Assembly (NCBI GenBank): GCA_035654175.1
Contig: DASRXL010000260.1
Coordinates: 1 to 20,553 of the forward strand
Reading direction: 5' to 3'
DNA from: PNC22 sp035654175
GTDB lineage: Bacteria; Planctomycetota; Phycisphaerae; Phycisphaerales; UBA1924
DNA length: 20,553 nt
Each line of letters opens with the position of its first letter. Position 1 is the stretch's first letter. A model generated the notes under the pieces. It ran no database searches. It worked only from the letters and a program-made list of their open reading frames with translations, and was not told where the DNA came from. A program made the position numbers and the translations under genes. Below, piece by piece: positions 1 to 7,220 of the stretch.

Positions 1-68
1 GGGCTGCGCTCTCGTGTGGATTGTGAAACCCCGGGTGAGCCGGGCACGTAAGACAGTCGCCGGCGCGG

Positions 69-74
69 TACGCT
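69..74 (+). promoter_or_regulatory. Possible -10 element (TACGCT) upstream of the sigma factor gene
   Basis: The hexamer TACGCT fits the loose TANNNT form of a -10 box and would give a leader of about 100 nt. There is no recognisable -35 box at 16-19 nt spacing. The same hexamer lies just upstream of tRNA-Val on the other strand. Apart from this and a small inverted repeat (61-66 with 78-83), I see nothing definable in positions 1-179. A reading frame enters from the left edge and stops at about 51, but it is too short to call. Confidence 0.25.
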
Positions 75-179
75 CGGGCGCCGCACCGGCCGGGCGGGAC
101 GGACCCCCACGAATCCCGCCGGCTCGAGGGTTTCCCAGGACGGAACGCGACTGAGGCCGCGCAGGCAAGGAACATCGGG

Positions 180-1283
180 ATGAATCAGGCGAGGGAAAAT
201 CGCAAACTCACCCCTCTGGAGCAGGTGCGTCGCCGGCACCGCGTGGGGATTGCTGCGCCCTCGAACGGGAACGGGGCCGAGGGCCGGCGCGCCGCCAAGA
301 AGCGGCTGAGCGCCGAGGACGAACGGCTGCTCAAGCACCTGCTCAGCGAGGAGCAGGACTTCATCGACAGCCCCGTGTTCTACGAGGGCGGGGCCGAGGA
401 AGCGATCTACGACAAGGCGCCGGACATCCAGAAGCCCGACACCACCTGGTACCACCCGGTGATGGACGACCTCTCCAGCTCGCGCAGCAACCGGACGGTC
501 AAGAGCACCCAGCAGGTGATCCTGACCGGGGCCGAGGAGCGGGTGCTCTTCCACCAGTTCAACTACGCGCGCTATCGGGTCTGGAAGCTCCAGCAGGAGA
601 TCTGGGCGAGCCCCTCGCGCCAGCCGACCCCGGAGCAGGCCGAGCAGATCCTCTCCTGGCACCGCCGGGCCGAGGTCATCCGCGAGCAGATCGCCGAGAC
701 CAACCTGGCGCTGGTGCTGGCGATGGCCAAGCGCACCCGCATGAGCGAGGTGGATTTCGCCGACCTGGTGAGCGAGGGCAACATGGCCCTGCTCCGAGCG
801 GTGGACAAGTTCGACGCGGGGCGCGGGTACAAGTTCTCGACCTACGCCTGCCGCGCCATCCTCAAGGCCTTCAGCCGCCAGGGCATGAAGCTCAGCAAGT
901 ACCGGCAGCGCTTCCCGACCGATTTCGACCCCAAGCTCGAGAAGTCCAACTACGTGGAGGCCAAGCGCGAGGGCTTCGAGAAGGACGCCGCCGAGGAGGT
1001 CAAGCGGATTGTGACCGAGAACCGGGCCGACCTCACCGAGGTCGAACGGACGGTGATCGAGCACCGTTTCGGCCTCGAGAGCGGCGAGGAGAAGCCGATG
1101 ACGCTCGAGCAGGTCGGGCAGATCATCGGCGTCACCAAGGAGCGCGTGCGCCAGATCCAGAACAAGGCCATGGAAAAGATCCGTCTCACCCTCGAAGAGA
1201 GCTTCCTCGGCAACCGGCAGGCCGAGGAGCCCGGCGAGGACGGCGCGGGGGCGGAGGGCCGGCCGACGATGGCCGTCGAATGA
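180..1283 (+). CDS. Divergent RNA polymerase sigma-70 family factor
   Basis: A 367-residue sigma factor that would direct core RNA polymerase to a promoter class. Residues about 115-140 resemble region 1.2. Residues 172-235 form region 2, with the core-binding stretch DLVSEGNMALLRAVDKFD and the YKFSTYA motif. Residues 284-340 form region 4, with the helix-turn-helix GVTKERVRQIQNKAMEKIR. Two things are odd. The tryptophan pair that normally follows YKFSTYAT in primary sigma factors is Arg225-Ala226. The segment between regions 2 and 4 (about 235-283) is short and has no clear region 3. The N-terminus (1-110) is charged and not recognised; the C-terminal tail is acidic and low in complexity. 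The start is ATG with AAGGA eight bases upstream. It is followed by a 258-bp gap, so it is probably its own transcription unit. The sigma family is certain; its regulon is unknown, and it is unlikely to be the ordinary housekeeping RpoD. Confidence 0.92.
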   Translation: MNQARENRKLTPLEQVRRRHRVGIAAPSNGNGAEGRRAAKKRLSAEDERLLKHLLSEEQDFIDSPVFYEGGAEEAIYDKAPDIQKPDTTWYHPVMDDLSSSRSNRTVKSTQQVILTGAEERVLFHQFNYARYRVWKLQQEIWASPSRQPTPEQAEQILSWHRRAEVIREQIAETNLALVLAMAKRTRMSEVDFADLVSEGNMALLRAVDKFDAGRGYKFSTYACRAILKAFSRQGMKLSKYRQRFPTDFDPKLEKSNYVEAKREGFEKDAAEEVKRIVTENRADLTEVERTVIEHRFGLESGEEKPMTLEQVGQIIGVTKERVRQIQNKAMEKIRLTLEESFLGNRQAEEPGEDGAGAEGRPTMAVE

Positions 1284-1307
1284 GCCCGAATTCAGCGAGC
1301 AATCCGG

Positions 1308-1335
1308 CGGGGCTCGGGCGACAACCCGGGCCCCG
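1308..1335 (+). terminator. Hairpin after the sigma factor gene, possible weak terminator
   Basis: Two 11-base arms (1308-1318 and 1325-1335) pair fully, with one G-U wobble, around a 6-base loop. The hairpin starts 24 bases after the stop codon. It is very GC-rich but lacks a real T-run, having only GTTT nearby, so intrinsic termination is uncertain. Confidence 0.35.
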
Positions 1336-1409
1336 TCCGCGTTTGGAGGGGCGGCCCCCGAGCCGGGCCGGGAACCCCGCCCCGAGGGGTGCGAATGATG
1401 TGCAGCGGC

Positions 1410-1438
1410 CCGGCGCGCGCGCCGGCCCCGGCGCGCGC
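1410..1438. repeat. Alternating CG palindrome and its partial copy
   Basis: A perfect 16-base palindrome (1410-1425) is followed by a second copy of its first 11 bases (1428-1438). Both contain alternating CG runs. It lies in the 258-bp non-coding gap upstream of the PilT-like gene. No function can be assigned; it may simply reflect high GC. Confidence 0.5.
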
Positions 1439-1456
1439 ACGCCGCCGCACCGGAGT

Positions 1457-1465
1457 TGCTAGGCT
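1457..1465 (+). promoter_or_regulatory. Possible extended -10 promoter (TGC-TAGGCT) for the PilT-like gene
   Basis: TAGGCT at 1460-1465 is preceded by TGC, the form of an extended -10 element, which can work without a good -35. It lies 76 bases before the ATG. The 13 bases TAGGCTTCACGCC match 12 of 13 with the sequence just before kdsA at 17711. Confidence 0.35.
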
Positions 1466-1541
1466 TCACGCCCCGTTCGGCCCCGGATGCCGGTCGGGCG
1501 GGGCCCGGGCCATCGTTGGGGTCGTGAGGAGTTGTGCTGGC

Positions 1542-2696
1542 ATGTCGGTCCACGAAGTCCATACCGAAGCGTCGCACGTGGGGCACGTGGTTCTGCCCTC
1601 GAAGAAGAAGAGCGACCCCTTCGAGACACGGTGGGGCAAGTTCCTGCAGGCCACGATCAAGTTCGAGGCCTCGGACTTGATCATGAAAACGGGCCAGCCG
1701 CCCAAGATCCGCCTGCGCGGCGCCCTCAAGCCGCTCGACACCGCGCCCGTCGACGAGGACGAGTTCTGGCAGATCGCCCGGGCCATCATGAGCCCCGAGC
1801 AGCTCGACGACCTCCACAAGTTCGGCTCCGCCGACTTCGCCTACGACTTCGACGACAACACCCGATACCGCGTGAACCTCTTCATGGCCCGCGGCAGGCT
1901 CTCGGTCGCGGCGCGCCGCATCACCAGCAACATCCTCCCCTTCGAGGGCCTGCACCTGCCCCCGGTCATGTCCGAGATCGCGATGCAGCCCCAGGGCATC
2001 GTGCTGCTCTGCGGCGTGACCGGCTCGGGCAAGAGCACGACCATCGCCTCGATGCTCCAGTACGTCAACGAGCGCAAGCCCGTGCACATCGTCACCATCG
2101 AGGACCCGATCGAGTACATCTTCAACGACGCCAAGGCGACGATCAACCAGCGCGAGATCGGCATCGACTGCCTCGACTTCAAGATCGCCCTCCGCGCCCT
2201 GGTGCGCGAGAACCCCGACATCGTCCTCGTCGGCGAGATGCGCGACAACGAGACGTTCGAGGCGGCCCTCATGGCCGCCGAGACCGGCCACCTCGTCTAC
2301 GGCACCATCCACGCCAGCTCGACCACGCAGACCTTCAGCCGTATCTACGGCCTCTTCGAGCAGGAGGAGGTCGAGGGCATCCGCAAGATCCTGGCCTACC
2401 AGATGCGCGCCTTCGTCTACCAGAAGCTCCTGCCCACCCTGCACAAGAACATCCACCGCATCCCCGCGATCGAGATCCTGATCAACAACACCGTGGTGCA
2501 GAAGCACATCCTCGAGGGACGCGAGGGCGAGCTCCGCGAGTACATGAACTCGATCGAGGCGATCCAGAGCGGCATGAAGGATTTCAACCTCTCCCTCGTG
2601 GAGCTGGTCGAGCAGGAATTCATCCACATGCGGACGGCGATCGACGCCTCGCCCAACGTGGACGAGCTGATGATGCGTCTGAAGAAGCTGGGCTGA
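1542..2696 (+). CDS. PilT/PilU-type type IV pilus retraction ATPase family protein
   Basis: A 384-residue cytoplasmic secretion-type ATPase of the PilT/GspE superfamily. All core motifs are intact: Walker A GVTGSGKST (residues 158-166), the Asp box TIEDPIEYIF (185-194), Walker B with catalytic Glu PDIVLVGEMRD (225-235) and the His box GHLVYGTIHASS (249-260). There is no tetracysteine zinc site, so it is PilT/PilU-like rather than PilB/GspE-like. The C-terminal region aligned with the PilT AIRNLI motif is diverged (NTVVQKHILEG). The open frame extends upstream to 1389, but the ATG at 1542 has GAGGAG ten bases before it, and the upstream extension is low-complexity Arg/Ala/Pro. It is followed after 109 bases by a second, degenerate ATPase-like gene, so it may drive a non-pilus machine. 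No pilin gene is present here. Confidence 0.9.
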   Translation: MSVHEVHTEASHVGHVVLPSKKKSDPFETRWGKFLQATIKFEASDLIMKTGQPPKIRLRGALKPLDTAPVDEDEFWQIARAIMSPEQLDDLHKFGSADFAYDFDDNTRYRVNLFMARGRLSVAARRITSNILPFEGLHLPPVMSEIAMQPQGIVLLCGVTGSGKSTTIASMLQYVNERKPVHIVTIEDPIEYIFNDAKATINQREIGIDCLDFKIALRALVRENPDIVLVGEMRDNETFEAALMAAETGHLVYGTIHASSTTQTFSRIYGLFEQEEVEGIRKILAYQMRAFVYQKLLPTLHKNIHRIPAIEILINNTVVQKHILEGREGELREYMNSIEAIQSGMKDFNLSLVELVEQEFIHMRTAIDASPNVDELMMRLKKLG

Positions 2697-2805
2697 GGCC
2701 CATCCCGCCCGGGCGTCGCCGGTCGGGCCCCGCGACGGGCGGGTCTCTTGAGATGGGAAAGTTCTGCCGGTGATAGCAGCAGCCGAACAACCGCTGGGGG
2801 TGGCC

Positions 2806-4494
2806 ATGCCGCTGGTCTTGGCGCAAGAAGCCTACGTCCTCGTCTCGCCCTGGAAGCCCGTCCTGCTCATGGTGCCGATCCTGGCCTGGGCGTGGCTCAT
2901 CTCCGCCGTGTACGACAAGCACGCCGCGAGATTCCATCTCGAGCCGAAGAAGTGGAACATCCTCCACCTCTTCGTCGGGCTCGCGGCGTTCGGCGTCGCC
3001 GTGTGGATGCCCCTCGAGGGACCCTGGGCGATCTGGGTCGCCCTCGCCGCCGAGATCGCGATCCTCGCCGTCAGCGTCGCCGCCTACCCCATCGTCGCCA
3101 ACAAGGACGAGCGCGTCCCCGAGGAGCACCGCGTCAAGCTCGACTTCTCCCACCTCGCCGCGGCGAGGGCGGAGAAGCAGGAGGCCAAGCAGGCCGGCCA
3201 GTCCGAGCTCCAGATCCGCGCCGAGGACGGAACGCTCGCGCCGGTGCCCGAGCGCGAGACGCCCGAGTTCGCCGTCCGCGTCGCGGCGGAGGGGATCCTG
3301 CTCCGCGGCAAGGCCGCCCGCGCGTCGGAGATCGTCGTCCGCCCTACCGGGAAGGACTCTTCCTACGGCGTCGTCTTCCTCGTCGACGGCGTTCCCACCG
3401 CCGATTCGACCATGCCCGCCCCCGAGGCGATCAAGCTCATCGACTACTGGAAGGCCGCCGCGAAGCTCGACGTCAACGACCGCCGGCGCAAGCAGGCCGG
3501 GAACATCAAGCTCGTGCACGGCGAGAAGAAGCACAAGCTGCGCCTGAGCACGGCGGGCGGGCAGTCCGGCATGATCCTGACGCTCATGCTCGACCCCGAC
3601 GCCGCCGTCCGGCGCAAGTTCGACGCGATGGGCTTCCTCGAGCCGCAGGTCGCGGCGGTCCGGAAGATCGTCGAGGACGCCCACGGCATCGTCGTGCTGG
3701 CGGCGCCGCCCGACAGCGGCGGGACGACCATGCTCTACAACATGGTCAAGATGCACGACGCCTACACGCAGAACGTGCAGACCGTCGAGCTCGAGCCGCA
3801 GGACCAGCTCGAGGGCGTGCGCCAGAACGTCTTCGACGCCGCCAAGGAGGGCGCGGAGCACTCGACGCTGGTCCGGTCGATCCTGCGCCGCGACCCCGAC
3901 GTCGTCGGCGTCGCCGAGCTGCCCGACGCCCCCACCGCCCTCGAGATGTGCAAGGCGGACCACGACCGGACGCGCCAGTACGTGCTCATCCGCGCCAACG
4001 GCGCCATGGCCGCCCTCCAGACCTGGTGCAAGGCCGCCGGAAACCTCCAGACCGCCGGCGAGCCCCTGCACGGCGTGATCGCCGGCCGGCTCGTGCGCAA
4101 GCTCTGCCAGAACTGCCGCGTCGGCTACACGCCCTCGCCGGACATGCTCAAGAAGCTCGGCCTCCCCGCCGAGCGCGTGCCCCAGCTCTTCAAGAAGGGC
4201 GGGCAGGTGCTCATCAAGAACAAGCCGGAGACCTGCCCTGTCTGCGGCGGCGGCGGGTACATCGGCCAGGAGGGCATCTTCGAGGTCTACCCGATCGGCG
4301 CCGCCGAGCGCGAGCTCGTCAAGAGCGGGAATCTCGCGGCCTTGCGCGCGGAGTTCCGCAAGCGCGGCCTGCCGACGCTGCAGCAGGCGGCCCTGCTCAA
4401 GGCGGTCGAGGGCGTCACCAGTATCGAGGAAGTGATGCGGGTCACGGCCTCGGGCGAGAGCGGCGGCAAGCAGGCCCCGGGCACGGCGGCCTGA
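2806..4494 (+). CDS. Membrane-anchored GspE/PilB-like protein with degenerate ATPase motifs
   Basis: A protein of 562 residues from ATG 2806; numbering here is from an in-frame GTG at 2770 that would add 12. Residues 26-48, 63-80 and 84-108 are hydrophobic and look like membrane segments, which is unusual for this normally soluble family. Residues 280-560 resemble the GspE/PilB ATPase. The P-loop position reads APPDSGGTTMLY, where the essential lysine is Gly318. The Asp box is altered (TVELEPQDQLEG). Walker B is RDPDVVGVAELPD, keeping Glu383 but losing the IRD triplet, and the His box is lost. The zinc tetracysteine is intact (Cys446, Cys449, Cys489, Cys492) and is followed by GIFEV, typical of GspE/PilB. 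It is therefore probably a catalytically dead paralogue acting as a scaffold or partner for the upstream ATPase. Start choice is uncertain because neither site has a strong ribosome-binding sequence. Confidence 0.82.
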   Translation: MPLVLAQEAYVLVSPWKPVLLMVPILAWAWLISAVYDKHAARFHLEPKKWNILHLFVGLAAFGVAVWMPLEGPWAIWVALAAEIAILAVSVAAYPIVANKDERVPEEHRVKLDFSHLAAARAEKQEAKQAGQSELQIRAEDGTLAPVPERETPEFAVRVAAEGILLRGKAARASEIVVRPTGKDSSYGVVFLVDGVPTADSTMPAPEAIKLIDYWKAAAKLDVNDRRRKQAGNIKLVHGEKKHKLRLSTAGGQSGMILTLMLDPDAAVRRKFDAMGFLEPQVAAVRKIVEDAHGIVVLAAPPDSGGTTMLYNMVKMHDAYTQNVQTVELEPQDQLEGVRQNVFDAAKEGAEHSTLVRSILRRDPDVVGVAELPDAPTALEMCKADHDRTRQYVLIRANGAMAALQTWCKAAGNLQTAGEPLHGVIAGRLVRKLCQNCRVGYTPSPDMLKKLGLPAERVPQLFKKGGQVLIKNKPETCPVCGGGGYIGQEGIFEVYPIGAAERELVKSGNLAALRAEFRKRGLPTLQQAALLKAVEGVTSIEEVMRVTASGESGGKQAPGTAA

Positions 4495-4554
4495 CGGCAT
4501 CAGACCGCGGGTCGGCCGCCGGCGGGGCGGCGCGGCTCGCGCAGGAGGACGGCC

Positions 4555-6333
4555 ATGGCCAACCTGTTCGTCATCATCATCGTGCTGCTCGTCGGCTACA
4601 TGGGCGTGCTGCGCGGGTTCTTCTCGTCGCTGCTCCACCTCGTGTGCGTCGTGATCGCGGGCGCGATCGCGTTCGCGTTCTGGGAGCCCGTCGCGTACGC
4701 CATCCTGCAGAAGGCCCCCACGCGCGGCTTCTTCGAGGTGGTCGAGTACTCCGCGTGGGCGATCGCCCTGGTCGTCCCCTTCGCCGTCGCGCTCGCCCTG
4801 CTGCGCGTCGCCAGCGACAAGCTCGTCCCCGGGAACGCGCGGGCGTCGACCGTCGCGGAGAACGTCGGTGCGGGGCTCTGCGGCGCCCTCGCGGGCGTGA
4901 TCGTCGCGGGGATCCTCATCATCGGCGTCGGCACCATGCGCTTCCGCACCGACCAGTTCGGCTACCAGCCCGTCCAGTACCAGGGCGCGAGCCTGCAGCG
5001 AACGAGCAAGCTGATCCTCCCGGTGGACAGGATCGTGGGCAAGCTCTACGCCCACACGAGCGAGGCGGCGTTCTCGACCGCCCAGCCGCTCGCCAAGTGG
5101 CGCCCGGAGCCCTGGCACGCCGCGGAAGTGATGCGCATCAACGACCGTGGAACCGCACGGAACACCGCCCGGCCCAAGGATTTCCGCGTCCTCGCCCGCT
5201 ACCGCGTCGAGGCGGCCGAGGGCGAGAAGCTCCTCCAGGACCGGTGGGCGACGCGCCCGCATGACGCGAGGATGCTCGACGGCGAGCCCTACCCCGCCGA
5301 CTCCCGCATCGAGGGCATTATCCTGCAGCTCGAGAGCTCGCTCAAGGAGCCCGCGGCGAGCTTCGTCTCGATCACGGAGGGGCAGGTCTGGCTGGTCATC
5401 GAGAACGCGACCACGGGAGAGCGGATCAACCTCCACCCCGTCGCGGTCGTCGCCAACCCCAAGGGGGCGGAGACCTCCCTCGCCCGGTTCCAGTTTGATT
5501 CATCCTTCTCCGTCGCCTCGGCCGGCGCCGCCGTGCGCCCCATGGCGTTCGAGTTCGTCGTGCCCCGGGGCTTCGAGCCCATCGCCATCTACCTCAAGAA
5601 CATCCGGCAGCTCCTCACGCCCGGCCAGCCGGTCGAGGAGTTCTCGTCCGTCGCCGAGCGCGACAGCGCCGTCGAGCAGGGCACGCTCATCGAGGGCGCC
5701 GAGCCGATCCCCGCCGACTTCGGCCAGGAAGATTCCGACGACCGCGACCGCGGCGGGCGCGAGGACGCCGACGAGGCCGAGCGCAACGGCATCGCCGTCA
5801 CCAACAGCCTCGGACGGAAGGTCACGCTGCAGAAGGGCAACGAGAAGAGCCTCCGCGTGAGCGAGGGCAGGGTGCTCGAGGGCGAGGAGAAGTGGTCCCC
5901 CCAGGAGGTCTCCAGCCGCGTCATCGCGCAGGAGCTCCGGATCGACAGGTTCAACGTGGACCAGGGCGTGGTCATGGTCCAGGTGGACGTCAGCCCGAGC
6001 AAGCCGCTCAGCCTGCTGGGCCAGGTCGCGGCCGCCGCGGAGCGCCTCGTGCCCCCGGTGCTCGTCGACACCAACGGCACGCCGTACGAAGCCGTGGGCT
6101 GGATCTACAAGGACCGCGACCTGATCTACATCCGGTACACCCCCGGCCAGCCCCTCCGCGGCCTGCAGGAGCTCCAGGACAAGCGCGTGGTGCTCAGCAG
6201 CAGCCGCGAGGACCAGGAGCTCACGCTGCTCTTCCTCTGCAGCCTGGGCAGCGAGATCCAGAGCTTCAAGATCGGCAACCATGAGGTGCTCACCCTCGAG
6301 CAGCCTCTCAAGCTCGACCGCGCGCAGAAGTAA
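4555..6333 (+). CDS. CvpA-type membrane protein with long C-terminal extension
   Basis: A 592-residue protein. Residues 1-128 contain four hydrophobic segments (about 4-22, 24-43, 65-86, 108-126) and the glycine-rich pattern LLVGYMGVLRGFFSSLL, as in the CvpA family (colicin V production-type proteins). About 460 hydrophilic residues follow, where ordinary CvpA proteins have few. Two parts (about 255-350 and 412-585) look rich in beta strands, separated by an acidic linker (391-411, EDSDDRDRGGRED). Whether this part is outside the cytoplasm depends on topology and is inferred. The start is ATG with AGGAGG eight bases upstream, 60 bases after the degenerate GspE-like gene, and a strong terminator follows the stop, so the three genes probably form one operon. 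The CvpA-like N-terminus is fairly secure; the function of the extension is unknown. Confidence 0.8.
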   Translation: MANLFVIIIVLLVGYMGVLRGFFSSLLHLVCVVIAGAIAFAFWEPVAYAILQKAPTRGFFEVVEYSAWAIALVVPFAVALALLRVASDKLVPGNARASTVAENVGAGLCGALAGVIVAGILIIGVGTMRFRTDQFGYQPVQYQGASLQRTSKLILPVDRIVGKLYAHTSEAAFSTAQPLAKWRPEPWHAAEVMRINDRGTARNTARPKDFRVLARYRVEAAEGEKLLQDRWATRPHDARMLDGEPYPADSRIEGIILQLESSLKEPAASFVSITEGQVWLVIENATTGERINLHPVAVVANPKGAETSLARFQFDSSFSVASAGAAVRPMAFEFVVPRGFEPIAIYLKNIRQLLTPGQPVEEFSSVAERDSAVEQGTLIEGAEPIPADFGQEDSDDRDRGGREDADEAERNGIAVTNSLGRKVTLQKGNEKSLRVSEGRVLEGEEKWSPQEVSSRVIAQELRIDRFNVDQGVVMVQVDVSPSKPLSLLGQVAAAAERLVPPVLVDTNGTPYEAVGWIYKDRDLIYIRYTPGQPLRGLQELQDKRVVLSSSREDQELTLLFLCSLGSEIQSFKIGNHEVLTLEQPLKLDRAQK

Positions 6334-6361
6334 TCCCCCACGGCGAAGCATCGGAGTAAGG

Positions 6362-6390
6362 GAGCCCCGGCGCGCCGGGGCTCTCTTTCT
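6362..6390 (+). terminator. Rho-independent terminator of the ATPase/CvpA operon
   Basis: A perfect inverted repeat with 11-base arms (6362-6372 and 6373-6383) begins 29 bases after the CvpA-type stop codon. It is followed by TCTTTCTC. This is a strong hairpin with a pyrimidine-rich tail, oriented to end plus-strand transcription. Confidence 0.8.
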
Positions 6391-6425
6391 CGTTCGACGC
6401 ACCCGCCCCGCCGACGGCCAAAGAA

Positions 6426-6452
6426 GAAGCCCCCGGGTGCGCCGGGGGCTTC
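6426..6452 (-). terminator. Rho-independent terminator of the rpsF-ssb-rplI operon
   Basis: Arms 6426-6436 and 6442-6452 pair perfectly (11 bp) around a 5-base loop. Read on the minus strand the hairpin is followed by TTCTTTGG. It lies 26 bases beyond the rplI stop codon, so it ends the minus-strand operon. Confidence 0.8.
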
Positions 6453-6478
6453 GGTGAGCCTTGGGGTGCCGGAGGCGA

Positions 6479-7048
6479 TCAGGCCTGCGCGGCGGGAGCG
6501 GGGGCGGGCGCCTGCCTGGCCGGGCGCTTCTCGATGAGGTTGCCCTCGTTGTCGAACTCCATCTCCTCGCGCTCCTCTTCCTCGATGCGCCGATCCGGCT
6601 TGACGTGGAGCTTGATCGTCGCCTCCATGTCCGAAGCGAACTTCACGAGCACGTCGAAGCTGTCCACGCGCTTGATCGTGAAGGGCAGGCGCACCTCGCG
6701 CGGCCTCACCATGAAACCCGCCTGGCCGAGGGCCGCCGAGACGTCCTGCTGCGTGACCGAGCCGTACAGGTGGCCGAGGTCGTTGCAGGCACGCTCGAGC
6801 GTGATCTCGATGCCTTCCATCTTGCCGATCGTCTTGCGGCGCTGCTCGTTGAGGGCCGCGAGCTCGGCCTCGGCCTTGGCGCGCTTGTCCGCCAGCGCCG
6901 CCAGCCTCTCCTGCGACGGCTCGGTGGCCAGGCCGCGCGGCAGCAGATAATTCCGGGCGTATCCGAGGCGGACGGTGACCAGATCCCCCACGATGCCGAG
7001 GCTGTCCACGTTCTCGGTGAGGAGCAGCTTCACGTTCTTGGTGGCCAT
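6479..7048 (-). CDS. rplI: Large ribosomal subunit protein bL9
   Basis: A 189-residue bL9. The N-terminal rRNA-binding domain is clear: KLLLTENVDSLGIVGDLVTV and the signature GYARNYLLPRGLA. It is followed by the long charged connecting helix (about 45-75) and the C-terminal domain (GSVTQQDVSAAL, then KRVDSFDVLVKF). bL9 is usually about 150 residues. Here there is an extra tail of roughly 35 residues: an acidic stretch (IEEEEREEMEFDNEGN) and then an Ala/Pro-rich end. The ATG has AAGGA upstream. It is last in the minus-strand operon after rpsF and ssb. In many bacteria rpsR sits between ssb and rplI, and here it does not. Confidence 0.97.
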   Translation of the reverse strand: MATKNVKLLLTENVDSLGIVGDLVTVRLGYARNYLLPRGLATEPSQERLAALADKRAKAEAELAALNEQRRKTIGKMEGIEITLERACNDLGHLYGSVTQQDVSAALGQAGFMVRPREVRLPFTIKRVDSFDVLVKFASDMEATIKLHVKPDRRIEEEEREEMEFDNEGNLIEKRPARQAPAPAPAAQA

Positions 7049-7108
7049 CAGAGTTCCTTTCGCTGTCCTTCGCCGCCGATCGGCCGGAGCGGCGGCGAGT
7101 TGAGGAGC

Positions 7109-7139
7109 CCGGGAGCGGGCCCCAGCGTGATGCTCCCGG
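7109..7139 (-). other. Hairpin in the ssb-rplI gap where rpsR is usually found
   Basis: An 8-bp perfect stem (7109-7116 with 7132-7139) and a 15-base loop. A second, 7-bp stem lies nearer rplI at about 7070-7096. The 172-bp gap 7049-7220 is too short for bS18 and has no coding frame I can support. It may be an mRNA processing or regulatory element. Confidence 0.4.
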
Positions 7140-7162
7140 CGGACGCCCGCCGCGGAGCGGTG

Positions 7163-7168
7163 ATGGTA
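7163..7168 (-). promoter_or_regulatory. Possible internal -10 element (TACCAT) upstream of rplI
   Basis: On the minus strand the sequence CCTACCATC contains a TANNNT hexamer about 115 bases before the rplI start. The same nine bases occur just before tRNA-Lys. There is no clear -35. It could give rplI a separate transcript. Confidence 0.2.
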
Positions 7169-7220
7169 GGCGAGCGGTTCCGGGCCTCAGCCCGTGCCGC
7201 GAAACGTCGACACCGCCCGA

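Noticed and set aside
1..175. Minus-strand frame running off the left edge from ATG 175
   Set aside because: It starts within the ribosome-binding region of the sigma gene, is only 58 codons in view, and shows no family similarity.
1389..1541. N-terminal extension of the PilT-like gene
   Set aside because: Low-complexity Ala/Arg/Pro without family similarity; ATG 1542 has a good ribosome-binding site.
1487..2773. 428-codon plus-strand frame overlapping the PilT-like gene
   Set aside because: Arg/Pro/His-rich translation in another frame of a gene whose ATPase motifs are all intact.
2620..5436. 938-codon open frame on the minus strand opposite the two ATPase-like genes
   Set aside because: Its sequence is Arg/Asp/Leu/Gly-rich with no domain, and the opposite strand encodes recognisable proteins. 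Long antisense frames are expected at this GC content.
7049..7220. Hidden rpsR between ssb and rplI
   Set aside because: The gap is 172 bp, too short for bS18, and no frame resembles it.
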